From Cycas panzhihuaensis (lineage: Eukaryota; Cycadophyta): a stretch of 64,000 nt of DNA. Under the pieces are notes generated by a model, which had not been told where the DNA came from, ran no database searches, and saw nothing but the letters and a program-made list of their open reading frames with translations. The stretch spans positions 11,656,001-11,720,000 of the forward strand of contig CM041465.1 in the NCBI GenBank assembly GCA_023213395.1, given 5' to 3'. A program made the translations under genes and the position numbers. Shown piece by piece: positions 1 to 11,311 of the stretch (its first letter is position 1; each line of letters opens with the position of its first letter).

Positions 1-332
1 ATACATGAGTTGTAGGGAAACAAACTTTGTTGAGTGGTGTTGTGGCATGAGTTATGTTTTGGGCATTTAAGTGAAGTGTGGGTCTTAGCAATTTAATAGT
101 GACATGTGGCATGTATAATCATTGTAATATTTATGAGGCATTGATTTAGTGAAGTGAGTGTTTTAGATTCTATATGATTGTTTATGAGAAATGGACAAGG
201 TGATGATGTGATAATGAAGTCAGTGATGTGAGGGACATAAGACATGAGAAAGTTTGTTGAGATTGATTAATAGGCATATTACTAATGTTAGGTGAGTTTG
301 TTGATTGAAAAAAGGGGACACATTGTTAGGAA
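1..332. other. leader-like sequence before a Copia gag remnant
   Basis: No coding signal is visible. The sequence is GT/AT-rich and lies just before a + strand Copia gag start, so it is probably the untranslated leader of that element. No 5' LTR end or primer-binding site is seen, so those would lie left of the window or be lost. Confidence 0.35.
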
Positions 333-724
333 ATGGCATTTACAATCATGGAAGAAAATGATGTAGTTATGTATGTTCATGAAACAAATGAATATTACTT
401 AAGAGATTTGTTTCTTCTAATACCTAAGTGTAATGGAGAAGACTACTTATTTTGGGCGATTAAAATGAGATGCTTTTTCATAGCTAGAGGTTTATGAAAG
501 ATTGTTAGTAATGGATATGATATCCCTAAGGATGCAAAGAAAAGGAAATGCTTGAGAAGAAAGGCATAAAGACATTCATCATGATGCTTGTTGCATTAAA
601 AAAGGTTGATCTTCCTTCCAAATATAATTTTGTCATTCCTAAGATTCAACGTGCAAGTACTGCTAAGGAAGTGTGGGATTGTTTAAAGGAAGTATTTGAA
701 CATATGCCTAAAGAGATACAATGA
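333..724 (+). pseudogene. Copia gag fragment (element E1)
   Basis: Starting at the ATG at 333, the translation contains GEDYLFWAIKMR, which matches the conserved N-terminal gag motif of Ty1/Copia elements (gene families DUF4219/UBN2), where Gag builds the cytoplasmic particle. A stop interrupts it after FIARGL, where a Trp is usual, and a frameshift follows near 550. A later stretch, ASTAKEVWDCLKEVFE, is the typical UBN2 'A-KEVWD-L---F' block. There is no zinc knuckle and no pol downstream: the following 700 bp go straight to an LTR. This is either a deletion derivative or a gag-only non-autonomous element. Confidence 0.6.
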
Positions 725-1156
725 ATGATTGAAAAGGTAATTAAGGTCAGTGGTGGTTATGGTACAGGTATAATGAATGAAGAAAATATCATCAACACTA
801 ATGAAATAACATATCAAGATGAAGAATATATGAGTATTGATGAAACTTCTATTGAATGTAAAGAAACAATAGTTGAACGTATTGATGAGACTACAACTAC
901 TGATGAAGACATTGATAGTGATGAATCGATAAAGGTTTATATAGATGATACCATGATTTCAAGAGAAATTGAATATGAATTTGATGGTCCTATAGAAGAT
1001 GAGTCTCAGATTGATTCATGTCTGAATAATGTTCCTTCTTTGGGTATTGATTCAAGTTCAAAAAGTATGCAAGTTGATCAAGAGTCCACTCTAAAGGTTG
1101 AAGAAATCACTGTTGTACATAATGATCAAGAACTTATTCAGGATAATGATATTTGA
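725..1156 (+). CDS. acidic ORF within a gag-only Copia-like element
   Basis: A 143-codon open frame starts at the ATG at 725, directly after the stop ending the gag remnant. It is very rich in Asp, Glu, Ile, Ser and Thr, low in aromatic residues, and has no recognisable catalytic motif. The whole ORF sits between the gag fragment and the 3' LTR, where pol would normally be. It may be the remains of the hydrophilic linker between integrase and reverse transcriptase brought next to gag by deletion, or a protein specific to a non-autonomous family. It stays open while neighbouring elements are full of stops. Whether it is translated is unknown. Confidence 0.35.
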   Translation: MIEKVIKVSGGYGTGIMNEENIINTNEITYQDEEYMSIDETSIECKETIVERIDETTTTDEDIDSDESIKVYIDDTMISREIEYEFDGPIEDESQIDSCLNNVPSLGIDSSSKSMQVDQESTLKVEEITVVHNDQELIQDNDI

Positions 1157-1205
1157 AGATGGTTACTTACAAGATCTACATCAAAATTAGACTAGACCAA
1201 ACATA

Positions 1206-1442
1206 ATGAAGAATCAGGATTTGCACTTGATAGAGTTGCTACATCACGACTGCATGATGGAAAATGAAAATCAAGTTAAGGACATCATCCTACAAAGGCA
1301 TCAGTATAGAATTGAAGACAAAGATCAAATTAAAGGCACCATTTTACAACAAAGACATCACTACAAGATTGAAGACAATGATCAAGTTGAAGACATCATT
1401 CTCAAGACATTTCTAAGGACAAAGCATTGCAAATACAAATGA
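1206..1442 (+). pseudogene. repetitive 3' coding remnant of E1
   Basis: A 78-codon frame containing three imperfect copies of a short unit of about 20 residues, of the type Y-[RK]-IED-x-DQ-[VI]-x-x-x-IL (for example YRIEDKDQIKGTIL and YKIEDNDQVEDIIL). At DNA level these are 'caagtt/gaagac/atcat' repeats. The frame ends just before the polypurine tract. Similar charged repeats are common in the terminal part of Copia internal regions, but I recognise no function. Confidence 0.3.
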
Positions 1443-1456
1443 CCCAAATGTGCATT

Positions 1457-1465
1457 AAGAGGGAG
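1457..1465 (+). other. polypurine tract of E1
   Basis: AAGAGGGAG lies directly before the TGTTGGAA start of the LTR. This is the usual plus-strand priming site of Copia elements and fixes the element as + strand, with 1466-1687 as its 3' LTR. Confidence 0.75.
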
Positions 1466-1687
1466 TGTTGGAATATTAATGTACAATTGTTTTATCCCAC
1501 GTGCAAGTGGGTCCCACTATCACCATCATGACATTTATTATAAATACACAACATAGTGCATCATATGTAATCATGTTGTAAAGACGTTTTATTAATATAA
1601 TTGAGGTACCTTAAGGGTACCATTCGATCCTGGAGGAGGTGCTTGTTTCTATTTGCAAATATCTTATTGTAGGTCTATTTTCCAACA
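1466..1687 (+). repeat. 3' LTR of gag-only Copia element E1 (222 bp)
   Basis: The LTR starts TGTTGGAA and ends TTCCAACA, a perfect 8-bp terminal inverted repeat. A polypurine tract precedes it. A TATAAATAC box lies near 1550, about 85 bp into the LTR, and would be the promoter. No second copy is in the window, so its 5' partner is to the left or lost. The sequence just after it (1688) is RT coding of another Copia element, so E1 appears to be inserted into E2. Confidence 0.8.
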
Positions 1688-2827
1688 CATGAAAGCTTTA
1701 TGTAGATTGAGCAACACTATCTTATTTGTATATTGATAAAATCTCTTTATAGGCTTAAGTAGGTACTAGGGGCACACTACTCATGCATTAATGACTATCA
1801 TACTTAACTTGGATTTATTATGTGTATATCTAACTACAATTTATATGTTAGATACTTGGATGATAAGATTCTCGTTATTACACCTTATGTTGATGATCTC
1901 TTCAATATTGGTAGTGACACTTTTCAAATTGGCTCTCTCAAAAAGTAATCATGTGATGCTTTTAAGATGTCAAATCTTTTCCCTTTATATTATTACCTTG
2001 GTTTGGAGATTTGGTAGAAGGGTGACAATATTTTTATATTGTAATCCAAATATACTCATAATTTGTTAATACGATTCCATATGGAATATTTTAAGCTAAC
2101 AACTACTCCCATGGAAGCTAGTCTCGAATTAACCAAGGAGTATGTTGGTGAGTTTATTGATACTATACTATATAAGTAATAAGTGGGTTGTTTAATCTAC
2201 CTCACTAAGACTTTATCTAACATTAGTTATATTGTTCATGTGTCACACTTTATGAGTGCTCCATCCACTCTTCATTGGGAGGCATTAAAGCAAATCTTGA
2301 GATATATGAAAGTTATTATTAGATATGGATCTTATGAGTTTATATTATAGGGCTTCAATGACTTAAATTGGGTAGGGGATCAGGATGAGAGGAAATTTAT
2401 ATTAGGATATATTCTCATATTTGGTTCTAGTGTGATTTCTTTGTGTAGCAAAAAATAGGCTACAATATCTTTATCTTTCAAAGACATCGAGTACAAGGTA
2501 GCAATGGCAATCACTTATGATCCTATTTATCTTAGGAAACTTCTTAGCCACTTTGGACTTCTATAGGATGATCCTATACAATTATTCTATGATAATTAGA
2601 GCGCAATTCAACTTTCAAAGAATTTAGTATTCCATGCAAGGATAAGGCATGTGGAATTTCACCATCATCTCATTCAAGAGTAGGTGCAAAGTAGAGTAGT
2701 TAAGTGGTATATTTTCTAGCTAAGGATTAGATTGTTGACATTCTCACTAAGGCCTTAAGTCATGAGAAATTTAAGAGACTTATACAACTTTTATTTATAA
2801 GAGATAATGATTTAATGTTATAAAGGA
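1688..2827 (+). pseudogene. Copia RT C-terminal part and RNase H (element E2)
   Basis: In one discontinuous + frame the sequence shows the RT active-site block PYVDDLF near 1885, the YYLGLEI block near 1995, TTPMEASLELT near 2100, the RNase H region (LNWVGDQDERKFILGYI near 2365-2415) and the 'HARIRHVEFHHH' terminal block near 2635. These are in the order expected for Ty1/Copia pol. Many stops interrupt it. The upstream part of pol, from gag to the RT fingers, is missing at 1688, where element E1 sits. Confidence 0.8.
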
Positions 2828-3147
2828 TGTTAGAAATAATGTTAATTCATTATAACATTATTTATGATATTTCTTATAGACTTGATATTACACATTGTAA
2901 CTCCCAAATCCATTATAATGCTCACCTTCTATTATTAGACTTTGACCTTGCTCTCACATGTGTGAGTTGTTGTAATACCTCATGGAGTCTCCTATTTATA
3001 TTTATTACCTATACTCATACATTAATAAAGTTGATTGAGTGTGAGTTATAAAATAATACAAGTTTATTATCTTACCATTCTTTATACCTATGAGTTTATA
3101 TTATTTATTTTCTATAACCTATTTGCTCTTAATCTCTTATTCTAACA
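2828..3147 (+). repeat. 3' LTR of Copia element E2 (320 bp)
   Basis: The LTR starts TGTTAGAA and ends TTCTAACA, a perfect 8-bp terminal inverted repeat, preceded by AAAGGA (weak polypurine tract) and by the Copia RNase H end. It is AT-rich with several ATTA motifs. No 5' partner is present. At 3148 the sequence switches abruptly to - strand Copia RT coding, marking the right edge of the E2 insertion. Confidence 0.8.
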
Positions 3148-5880
3148 ACCTTGACACTATACAAGTTGCAAAGTATATGTCAAGATTAGTTGCAATCAAA
3201 TAATTCAAGCTACTCACTAGTTGCATGTATATCATGTCATCTACATGATTTTCATCGTCTAAAGTTATCAACTTTAAACTTATCTCCATGGGAGTTAGTA
3301 TAGGTTTGTAATCCTCCATTATAAATATCCCATACATGTTTAACTTGTAAAATGAAGGTTTTTCTAGGCTTATACTACACTAAAAAGTAGTAAAGCAATC
3401 CAAGATTCATCATCTCAAATATCTTCTTCAGATCATTCTTTAGGTCTTTAACCTTGGAAACATTATTCCTTATAATCATAATATTATCTACATATAATAC
3501 TATAAAGATGATTGGATTCCTTTCAACCTTGACATACAAGTTTAGATTGGTTGACAATCTCTCAAACCTATTATCTAAAAAGTACTAATTAATCTTAAAA
3601 TACCAGGCTCTTGGAGCATGCTCTAGACTATACAAAGCCTTCTTCAAGTAATAAACTAGGTGTTCTTTACCCTTGGTAACATAGTTAGATGGTTACTCCA
3701 TATAAACTTCCTCCTCAAGATCTCCATAAAGGAAGGCACTTTTTACATTAAACTGGTGTAACTACTATTCGAATTGAGCAACTAATGTCAATATCAATCT
3801 CTTCATCCCCATCTTAGCTACTAGAGTGAATGTCTTATGGTAATTAATCCATGATGTCTACTTAAAACCTTTAGTTACGAATATAGTTTGTATTTGTCAA
3901 TAGAATCATTAAACCTAAATTTGGTCTTATAGACCTATTTGTAACTGATTGCTTATTTGCTTATTAGAAAATTAACCAAATCCTACAATTTATTCTATTC
4001 AATAGCTTAGATTTCAATATCCATCACTATTCTCGACTTCTATTACTAACAATCCTCTTTAAAACTTAAAGGCTCTTCAATATTCATCACGTCTACCATT
4101 AAATCAAAATTAACATTAAGTCTCATTCTTAATTTTCTTTTCCCTTCTATCTTGAGTAATTGAGCTTCTACAATGGCCTTCAAGTACTATTTGTAGGGTT
4201 TCTTAGCGGGTGAAATGACCTTAAACTACACTTTTGGTTATGATTCTTGAGCATCTTCATACTCCTCCTCCTTACCTACCTCTTCTTCTTCTTCTTCTTT
4301 ATCTTCTTGCTTTAGCTCAGTTTTTAACTCAATAAATTATTGTCTTAAAGAACTATATTTAAGTTGTTTCTTGATTTTCTTCCCTTTGTCTTATTAAATC
4401 TTCAAAAAGTCTAATTCTTGGTCCTAATCTATAACCTACTTATTAACTTCTTCGAGGATGGCATCTTGATTTATGTATGTCTTTTTGGTTACTAACTCGT
4501 ATACCTAATACACTTTGCTTTCTTCATTGTATCCTATGAGGATACACTTAAAACATTTTTCATGAAAAATTTGGCATTTATCTTTTGGAATATACATATA
4601 CGATGTGCTTTTAAAGATTCTCATCCCCACTATAGATTTTTGTCATGATCATGCTTCTTCGAGCATCATATTCCATATGACTTTTCTTGCACTCCTATTA
4701 TTCAAGTATGCTATTGTATAAACAACTTCAACCCAAAAGTTTTTAAGAGATTCTTCACTTTTATCATTAACTTGGCCTTTTTGACTAGTGTCATATTCAT
4801 TCTCTCAACTACATCATTCTTCTATAGGGTGTACATAATGTTGTTATTTGCTTCTTGATTCTATAGTCCTTACAAAATTAGAAAAAGGCATTAGAGGTAT
4901 ATTCTCCTTTATTATTTAATCTAAGTATTTTCACCATTTGATCACTTTTATTTTCCACCTTTTCCTTGAACTCTTTTAAAATATTAAATGCTTAAGACTT
5001 TTCCTTTATAGGATATACTCAAACCTTCCTAAAAGATGCATTAATAAAGGACAAGAAATATCTTATACCTCTTAGCAAAGTGTGGAATAAGACCACATTT
5101 ATCTATGAGGACTAGGCTTAAAATTTTTATTGCTAACCAAGTCTTGCCATTTAGAAATTTATCCTTGTACTATTGCTTAAAGATGTTGGGTTCATAGATG
5201 CTTATTTTTACTTTAAATTTTTGGGAGACCATGTACCATATTTAACTTATGTATCAAATGTAGATTAGAAAAGTACAAATTCCCTATGCTCTCATGCCAT
5301 AACTAAATTTTGTTGGATACACTAGTATTCGATGCTCTTTGGTCTATATATTTACTTAAGAGCTATAAAGATCATCTTTCCTTACACCTTCTATAATTAC
5401 TAACAGTGGCCTTATTATCCTTGAAGAGAATACTCATGTTGTTGTCTTTAATTTAATTATTTTAAATTAAATTCTTCTTTAGTCCTAGTATATATATTAC
5501 ATCATTGATATGGTAATCATCCCCATGTGGTACGATGGGCAAGACCTCCCCTACAACTTTAGTATTTAACATTTTATTATCTCCTAAAGTCATAGCATAC
5601 CCAATTACTTTTTGCATCTGTGAACTAGTCAAATCCATTAGTCATATTCCTAGAAACACCTAAGTTTATATATTGGACATCACTTGATTTCAATATTATC
5701 TATGAAACTACCATGTTTTGTTGACTATATTGATTCTACTAAATATTATTATATTGGTTGTACTATTATTGATCAACTAGTAATAACCTATAGAGTTACA
5801 ATGAAAACATATCTTATGGGATAACTTGTTTATGTAGGAATCAAATAGATTACCACCCATGATTAATATGAAAAATAATA
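3148..5880 (-). pseudogene. Copia pol remnant on the - strand (element E3)
   Basis: Reading the - strand from about 5880 down to 3148 gives, in order: a possible degenerate zinc knuckle (CFHCNSIGYY, near 5810), protease/pre-integrase sequence (near 5630-5430), the integrase N-terminal block LWHESIGNLYFS (near 5280), integrase and a linker, then RT with IVLYVDNIMIIRNN (near 3500, the usual YVDD changed to YVDN) and MIYMQLVSSLNYLIATNLDIYFA (two adjoining short blocks, near 3160-3230). It is heavily broken. It stops within the block before RNase H at the E2 LTR edge, so E2 probably interrupted it. Its other half and its LTRs are not seen in the window. Confidence 0.7.
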
Positions 5881-6965
5881 TAAAAAATTATAAAAATATA
5901 CCAAAAATAGGTGTTAAATAGACCTAACATAATACACAATAATTTATTATTTTTTATGATATTTGAGTCCTTGATCACTTCATAAAGTGTTGGCAAAATG
6001 AAAAATACCTTGGTCACCATGTAGGGAGTTGAAAAATCATCATATGCCCATGCTAAATAGAAAGTACATGAAAAGTTAATATATAGATGTTTTCTCTATT
6101 TTTACATTAGGCTACTAAATGAGCTATACACTACCTTAGCTCCATGTTTGCCATATGACTAAGGGCTCACTCATTTAGTGGGTATATTAACAAATTTTAA
6201 AAGAGAATTATAAAGACTTTAATACACTAGAGTTTACAAAAAATCTATATATTTTTTAGCCTAAGTATGAAATGATGAATATGCCAAAATTAATCAACTC
6301 TCAGTTAGCTAAATTTATCATTTTTAATTCAGTTTAGATCCCTATGTTTTGCTCATTTTGGATTTATCTTCTTCTTCATATATTGGTGATCAGAATGGAA
6401 TTTGACCTCCATCCCATAGTTCATCTTATTTTGTTTTCCTTACTTATAGAGAGTGACATTACTATAGCTCAGTGCTAATAGTAAGGATTTCCTTAAGCTA
6501 TATTTAGCCATATATATCTTTTCTTGAACAAAATTTAAACATTAGAAAGAATGCCAAATCCACCCACTTTTGATCTCATCTTTTTAATGGCATTTAATCT
6601 CTATCTAGTTGTGGGTTAAAACTTTTGCTCATTAGTTTTTTACGATGATAGTCCATACTTCAACCTTGTTCAATGAATATTTCTTCTCATTTTTTGATGG
6701 TGACATTTACATGCTTCATATTTATATGTTGATGGTTAATGTTTTATTCATAACTTGTGACATTTGATAATGTCTTACATTTCTATGATATATTTTGTAG
6801 TTTAATCTTCTAATCAACATACTAAAATCAATCCACCAATTAATAAATTCTATAAAGCTTATTAAAGATTGCAATATTACATGCACAACTAAGAAGATAA
6901 GTCATTGAGTCCTAAAAGTTTATATTTTTATAACCTATAGAAACATTAACCCACATAAGCTTATA
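5881..6965. other. unassigned AT-rich sequence
   Basis: About 1.1 kb with no convincing coding in any frame. It lies between the gag side of the - strand Copia E3 and the 3' end of the LINE. It may hold the decayed leader or LTR of E3: a weak TTGGTGATCAGAAT at about 6384 resembles a primer-binding site, but in the wrong orientation for E3. Confidence 0.3.
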
Positions 6966-7119
6966 TATATATTTTGATATGGTTTAAATAAATGAGGGTA
7001 TTAAAAGGGGGCACCAACCCCATACAGAGTATGTTAATACGGCTATAGAAGTCGGTCATGACAAGCCCATGTCCTAACTAAACATGAAACCTATCATATT
7101 CTATGTTAGTTGAAACTAG
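6966..7119 (-). other. LINE 3' UTR and terminus
   Basis: Noncoding sequence after the RNase H domain, ending on the - strand with an AT-rich tail and (TA)n at about 6966-6975. This is the expected end of an L1-type insertion, although no long poly(A) is left. Confidence 0.45.
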
Positions 7120-7640
7120 GACCCCCCCATGTCCTTTTTAACTAGACCTACTATTTCTTTAGGTAAGTCATTCTTTAAGACCTCGTTCCTTCTGATCTGA
7201 ACCCTCTAGTTTGCAAGACGATTAGCAACCCCATTCCCTTCTCTATAAATCATATTTACCTAGACCTTTTATATCCTTCAGAGTAATGTCTTCATGTCTT
7301 TAATCATAGCCCAATGCTTCCAGTCTATCTCTGCTTCCCCTCTGACAAAATTTATCACATTCATAGAGTCCCCCTCCACTATAACTCTCGGGCTACCATC
7401 TTTGAGTGCCAAGTCCATAACTCTTCGCATAACTAGGAGCTCTGCCTGATGATTATTCTGGGTGCCATAATACTTCGTAAAGGCCCAAATGACCGTTCCT
7501 TCTCCATCTCTATAGACCCTACCGCCCCCTGCCTCACTGAGGTTACCTTTTGATGCTCTATCAAAATTTACCTTAACCCAATCATATGGGGTTAGACTCC
7601 ATCCTCCATGCCTAACCTCCTTCGGTTTAAGCTTGATGTT
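7120..7640 (-). pseudogene. LINE C-terminal RNase H domain
   Basis: On the - strand, WVKVNFDRASKGNLSEAGGG near 7560 is the RNase H start block of the RVT_3 family. It is followed by GRVYRDGEGTVIWAF, a QAELLVMRRVMDLAL helix bearing the catalytic Glu, a VIVEGDSMNVINF strand with its Asp, and a VNMIYREGNGVANRLAN terminal block near 7220. This domain cleaves RNA in RNA/DNA hybrids and is characteristic of plant L1-type LINEs. It is the best-preserved part of ORF2; the first catalytic Asp and the Glu appear present. Confidence 0.8.
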
Positions 7641-7929
7641 TATAGTGCCTCACTTTGCAAGGATCTTCTATCCTTAAGGGGGATAAAGTACTCTTCCTTC
7701 GCCTTAGAAGTCTCTTTTAGGGCCGCCACAATAGTCCTAAACAGTTTAGAGTTGTTCATTCATTTGTCCTAAATAATGCACTTATTCCTCTCTTTCCATA
7801 TGTTCTACAATAGTGTGGGGAGAGAAGTTAGCCACAGGGAGTATATGTCCTGCATTTGAAGGGACTTGCCCAAGCCACAACTAGATCCTTAACCATTTCA
7901 GAAAGGGCCCAAGACACCTTAAAGGAGCT

Positions 7930-9170
7930 CTAGAGCTTAGCCCATACCTCCCTGGAATAGGTGCAATGCAAGAAAATATGGTCTAAAGTCTCCTCTTCTT
8001 GAAGGCAGAGGATGCACCTACTTACCAATAGGAAGCCCCTCTTTCTTAGATTGTCCAAGGTAAGAATCTTGTTCTTAAGACATAGCCACCAAAAGATGGT
8101 TATCTTAAGTAGCAACCCTAGTTTTCACACACCTCCCAGAAGCTTATATTCAATGATACCTTTCTTAGCAATTAAGAATAGGTACCCATATTTAACTGTA
8201 TAAGTCTTAGAAGGGGACCTACGCTAGACTAGGCATCTTTTTTTAGAAATCTAGGGATGTATATACTATTTAACTCATTTATAATAGTAGCAATTTATTT
8301 TTCAACTGCATGATTGAGGGGGACTTCTTCAAAATATTTCTATTTCTTCTCACCCTCACAGATCTCCCATTAATCTTTCATCTTTTTTCCATAAAGGCTT
8401 TCGCAAATAGGTTGCAAAGGGGCGAGGGTAGGCCTCCTGTTCAGTTGCATATGACCATGCTAGGTGTCCTCTCAAAAATTAATAGAGTTTCCATCCTTAA
8501 GGCACCATTGGGCCCTCATCATTAAAATCTTTCTCGCATATTCTGAGCTCCTCCAGATGGCAGATCCTTGGATTCCTGGGGTATTATGCTTCAAATATTA
8601 ATTGTCCCTAAGGTATTTGTGAGCAACGATCTTGCACTAAAGCCTCTCCTCCTTAACAACAAGGCTCCAACCCAATTTGACAACCATAGCTCTATTGAAA
8701 CAAGTTATGTCCTCAATGTTCAAGCCTCTCCCCCATTTGGGGAGACACACTTTCTTCCAAGACACTAAATAGATTCTCTCCCTATCCTCAGCCCCAGACC
8801 ACAAGAATCTTTTTTTACATAAACTCAAGGGCACTTTTAAGCTTCACAGGACACCTAAACAAAGACATCATATAAGTAGGGATACTTTAAAATGAGGTAA
8901 TAAGCATTTGGAGTTTCCTTCCTGACTCAATAAATCTCCTTTCCATCTAGTTAACTTCCTTTGGACCCTACTGATGATCGGGTTCCAAAGGTCCTTCTCC
9001 ATTCTGCTAATAAATAGGGGCAGGTCAAGGTACAGAGTATGCAACAACCTTGAGGGCATTTCTAAGATCCTACTGATAACTCTTTTAGTCCTTTTTGTGT
9101 TGTTAAAAAAAAAGGTATTGCTCTTATCTAGGTTTGTTTTTTGATTCGTTGCTATCTCAAATCTTTCCAA
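7930..9170 (-). pseudogene. LINE ORF2 thumb/linker and zf-RVT domain
   Basis: The - frames at 9170-8868 (LERFEIATNQKTNLDKSNTF, then RMEKDLWNPIISRVQRKL) and 8834-8637 (KRFLWSGAEDRERIYLVSW) are the standard post-RT region of plant LINEs. The zf-RVT block at 8115-7930 (WWLCLKNKILTLDNLRKRG, CILCLQEEETLDHIFLHC) keeps the C-x2-C...H-x3-H-C pattern thought to bind zinc. All pieces are in the right order but in different frames because of indels. Confidence 0.8.
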
Positions 9171-9179
9171 CTAAGGTTT

Positions 9180-10250
9180 TATAGCTCTGGCTTCCTTAAT
9201 CACTGCCTTACCTAGCAAAATATTATCATCCATGAAATGATAGTGAACAATATTATTGACACCCAACGTGGGCCTTAGGCCTATGATCTGTCTAGATAAC
9301 CTGGATTCCTCCATCGACATTCCAATAAGTTCTGCCAAGATAAAAAATAAATAAGGATCTAAAGGATCCCCTTGTCTTAGACCTCTATAGCCTGTAAAGA
9401 AGGCAGAGGAAGAGCTATTTATGATAATTGGAAATATGGGATTAGAGATATAACTCTCGATCTAGGTTCTTTAACGATTTCCAAAGCCAAATATGCTAAT
9501 GCAGTCCAACAAACACCCCCACGATACCCTATCATAGGCCTTAGACAGATCAATCTTAATAATCATCCTAGGATCCTTCCTCTGATGGGCCAAATGGATC
9601 ATTTTATGGACTATAATAATACCATCAAGAATTTATCTACCCTTCACAAACCCATGCTAGTTTAGACCTATAATCGAGGGCAGAAATTCTTTCAGCCTAT
9701 TCGCTAGGATCTTGGCTAAAATTTTATATTTTACATTGCACAGATTGATAGGTCTGTAGTGTTCAATTCTCTTAGCATTACCTTTCTTTGGAATTAGGAC
9801 TAGGAACGTAGCTTACCATTCTCTATGGATCTTACCATTCTCGAAGAATTCCTTAACAACTTCAAAGAGGTCATCCTTTATGATATCACAATATTCATGA
9901 TAGAAGCTTGGGGGAAAGTCATCGTGCCCAGGGGCTTTCTCCCTCTTCATACTAAAGACAACTTTCCTCACCTCCTCGTGTGAGAAAGAGGCCTCTAAAA
10001 CTTTTTTCATGGCTTCGTCTGCCTTGCTTAGAATTAAAGCTAAGACCTCCCTTCTGGTTATCGCATTAGCACATCTCGATTCCTCATATAACTCTAAAAA
10101 GTACTCCACTACTATGTCTTTAATGTTCTCCTGATCTGAAACCTCCTTCCCATACTTATTTATCAAAGATTTGATGTGATTGTAGGCTCTGTGTCTTACA
10201 GTTGTCATGTGGAAAAAAATTATGTTTATGTCCCTCTTAGCGAGCCACAA
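9180..10250 (-). pseudogene. LINE ORF2 reverse transcriptase domain
   Basis: The pre-RT helix block WLAKRDINIIFFHMTTVRHR starts at 10250. MKREKAPGHDDFPPSFYHE (usual KAPGPDGF) follows near 9950, then palm motifs AKRIEHYRPINLCN (near 9770), KIDLSKAYDRVSW (near 9560), GLRQGDPLDPYLF (near 9380) and the active-site HFMDDNILLG (near 9230; usual Y/F-x-DD). The active Asp pair is present. The frame is shifted or stopped several times between 9813 and 9170. This enzyme would prime cDNA from the nicked target. Confidence 0.85.
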
Positions 10251-10546
10251 GGCTCTAGACTTCTGTTTCTAAAAAAAATCCTCCTTTGTCAGCACTCCCT
10301 CTAGTTCAGATAAAAGTCTCCTTTCATCCTGGTCTAACGGGAGGGACCTCCCTTATTCCTAAATTTGCCTCTCAAGGGAATTTAACTCCTCAAAGATATG
10401 TCCTTTTTTGAAAAAGATATTCCCATGGGAATTCTTGTTCTAGACTTTGATCTGGCATTTCACCTAATTTAATTTCTTTGAGAATCTCTACATCGCACAC
10501 CCAGATATAGGGATCTTCCACAATTTTGTCAGCAAATCATGAAGGC

Positions 10547-11311
10547 TCAAGCCCCTTGTCCACATAAGCTCAAAGTGGAAGGGGCACTGATATGACCTTT
10601 ATTTTTTTCAAATCCCAGCATCAATGGGACATGATCTAAGACTATCTTTGGTATGGCTTCCAAGCTAATGTTACTATGTTGACTAGCCCAGGTATAGTTA
10701 ATAATTACTCTATCTAATATGACTTGGATATGATTAGATCTAGATCTTCTATTAGACCAGGTAAACTTATGGCCTCGTAGGGGGACATCCATCAACCCTC
10801 CCTTCTACATGAAATCCGCCAGGTCATCCATACTCTTTGTTCATTTGACTTGACCCCCTTTCTTCTCATCAGGAGATAGGGTCGTTTTAAAATTACCAGT
10901 AATTACCTAGGGGCTTGACCAATCCTTATGAACCTTTAGAAGCCTAGTCCATAAATACTTCCTTAATTCCTGTATCAAGGAAGCATATATATTAGTAACC
11001 AACCATTTGCGATTAGAGTTTTTGCTTGTCAACTAGCTAGATATGAAGTGATCCTCATTGATGTGATCCTCACTTGCCCAACCTCTGGGGTTCCACATGG
11101 TGGCTAGTTTACCTGATCCTCTAATCCCATCCAGGGTGATCCACTTAACTCCTTTCCATATTTTATTCTTGATAAATGCTTTGTTCTTAGCTAATAATTT
11201 GGTTTTCTGAATCAATAGAATATCCAACTTTATTTGGCTCTGTAAATCTTTGATCATTCTGTATTTAGATGGGGCATTTATATCCTGTATATTCCAGGAG
11301 GTAAGCTTCAT
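10547..11311 (-). pseudogene. LINE ORF2 endonuclease domain
   Basis: The domain begins MKLTSWNIQDINAPSK at 11311, the standard start of plant L1 ORF2 (apurinic-type endonuclease of the exonuclease-endonuclease-phosphatase family, which nicks the target). The catalytic Glu of the usual 'QETK' block is Lys here (LLIQKTKL), consistent with a GAG to AAG change. Downstream, PLRGHKFTWSNRRSRSN and the terminal D-H block (IVLDHVPLML) are conserved. It is broken near 11030 and between 10800 and 11030. Nicking activity is very unlikely. Confidence 0.8.

Noticed and set aside
6100-6190. Possible small inverted-repeat element around 'ctaaatgagc...ctcatttag'
   Set aside because: The arms are short and imperfect, and no flanking duplication is seen.
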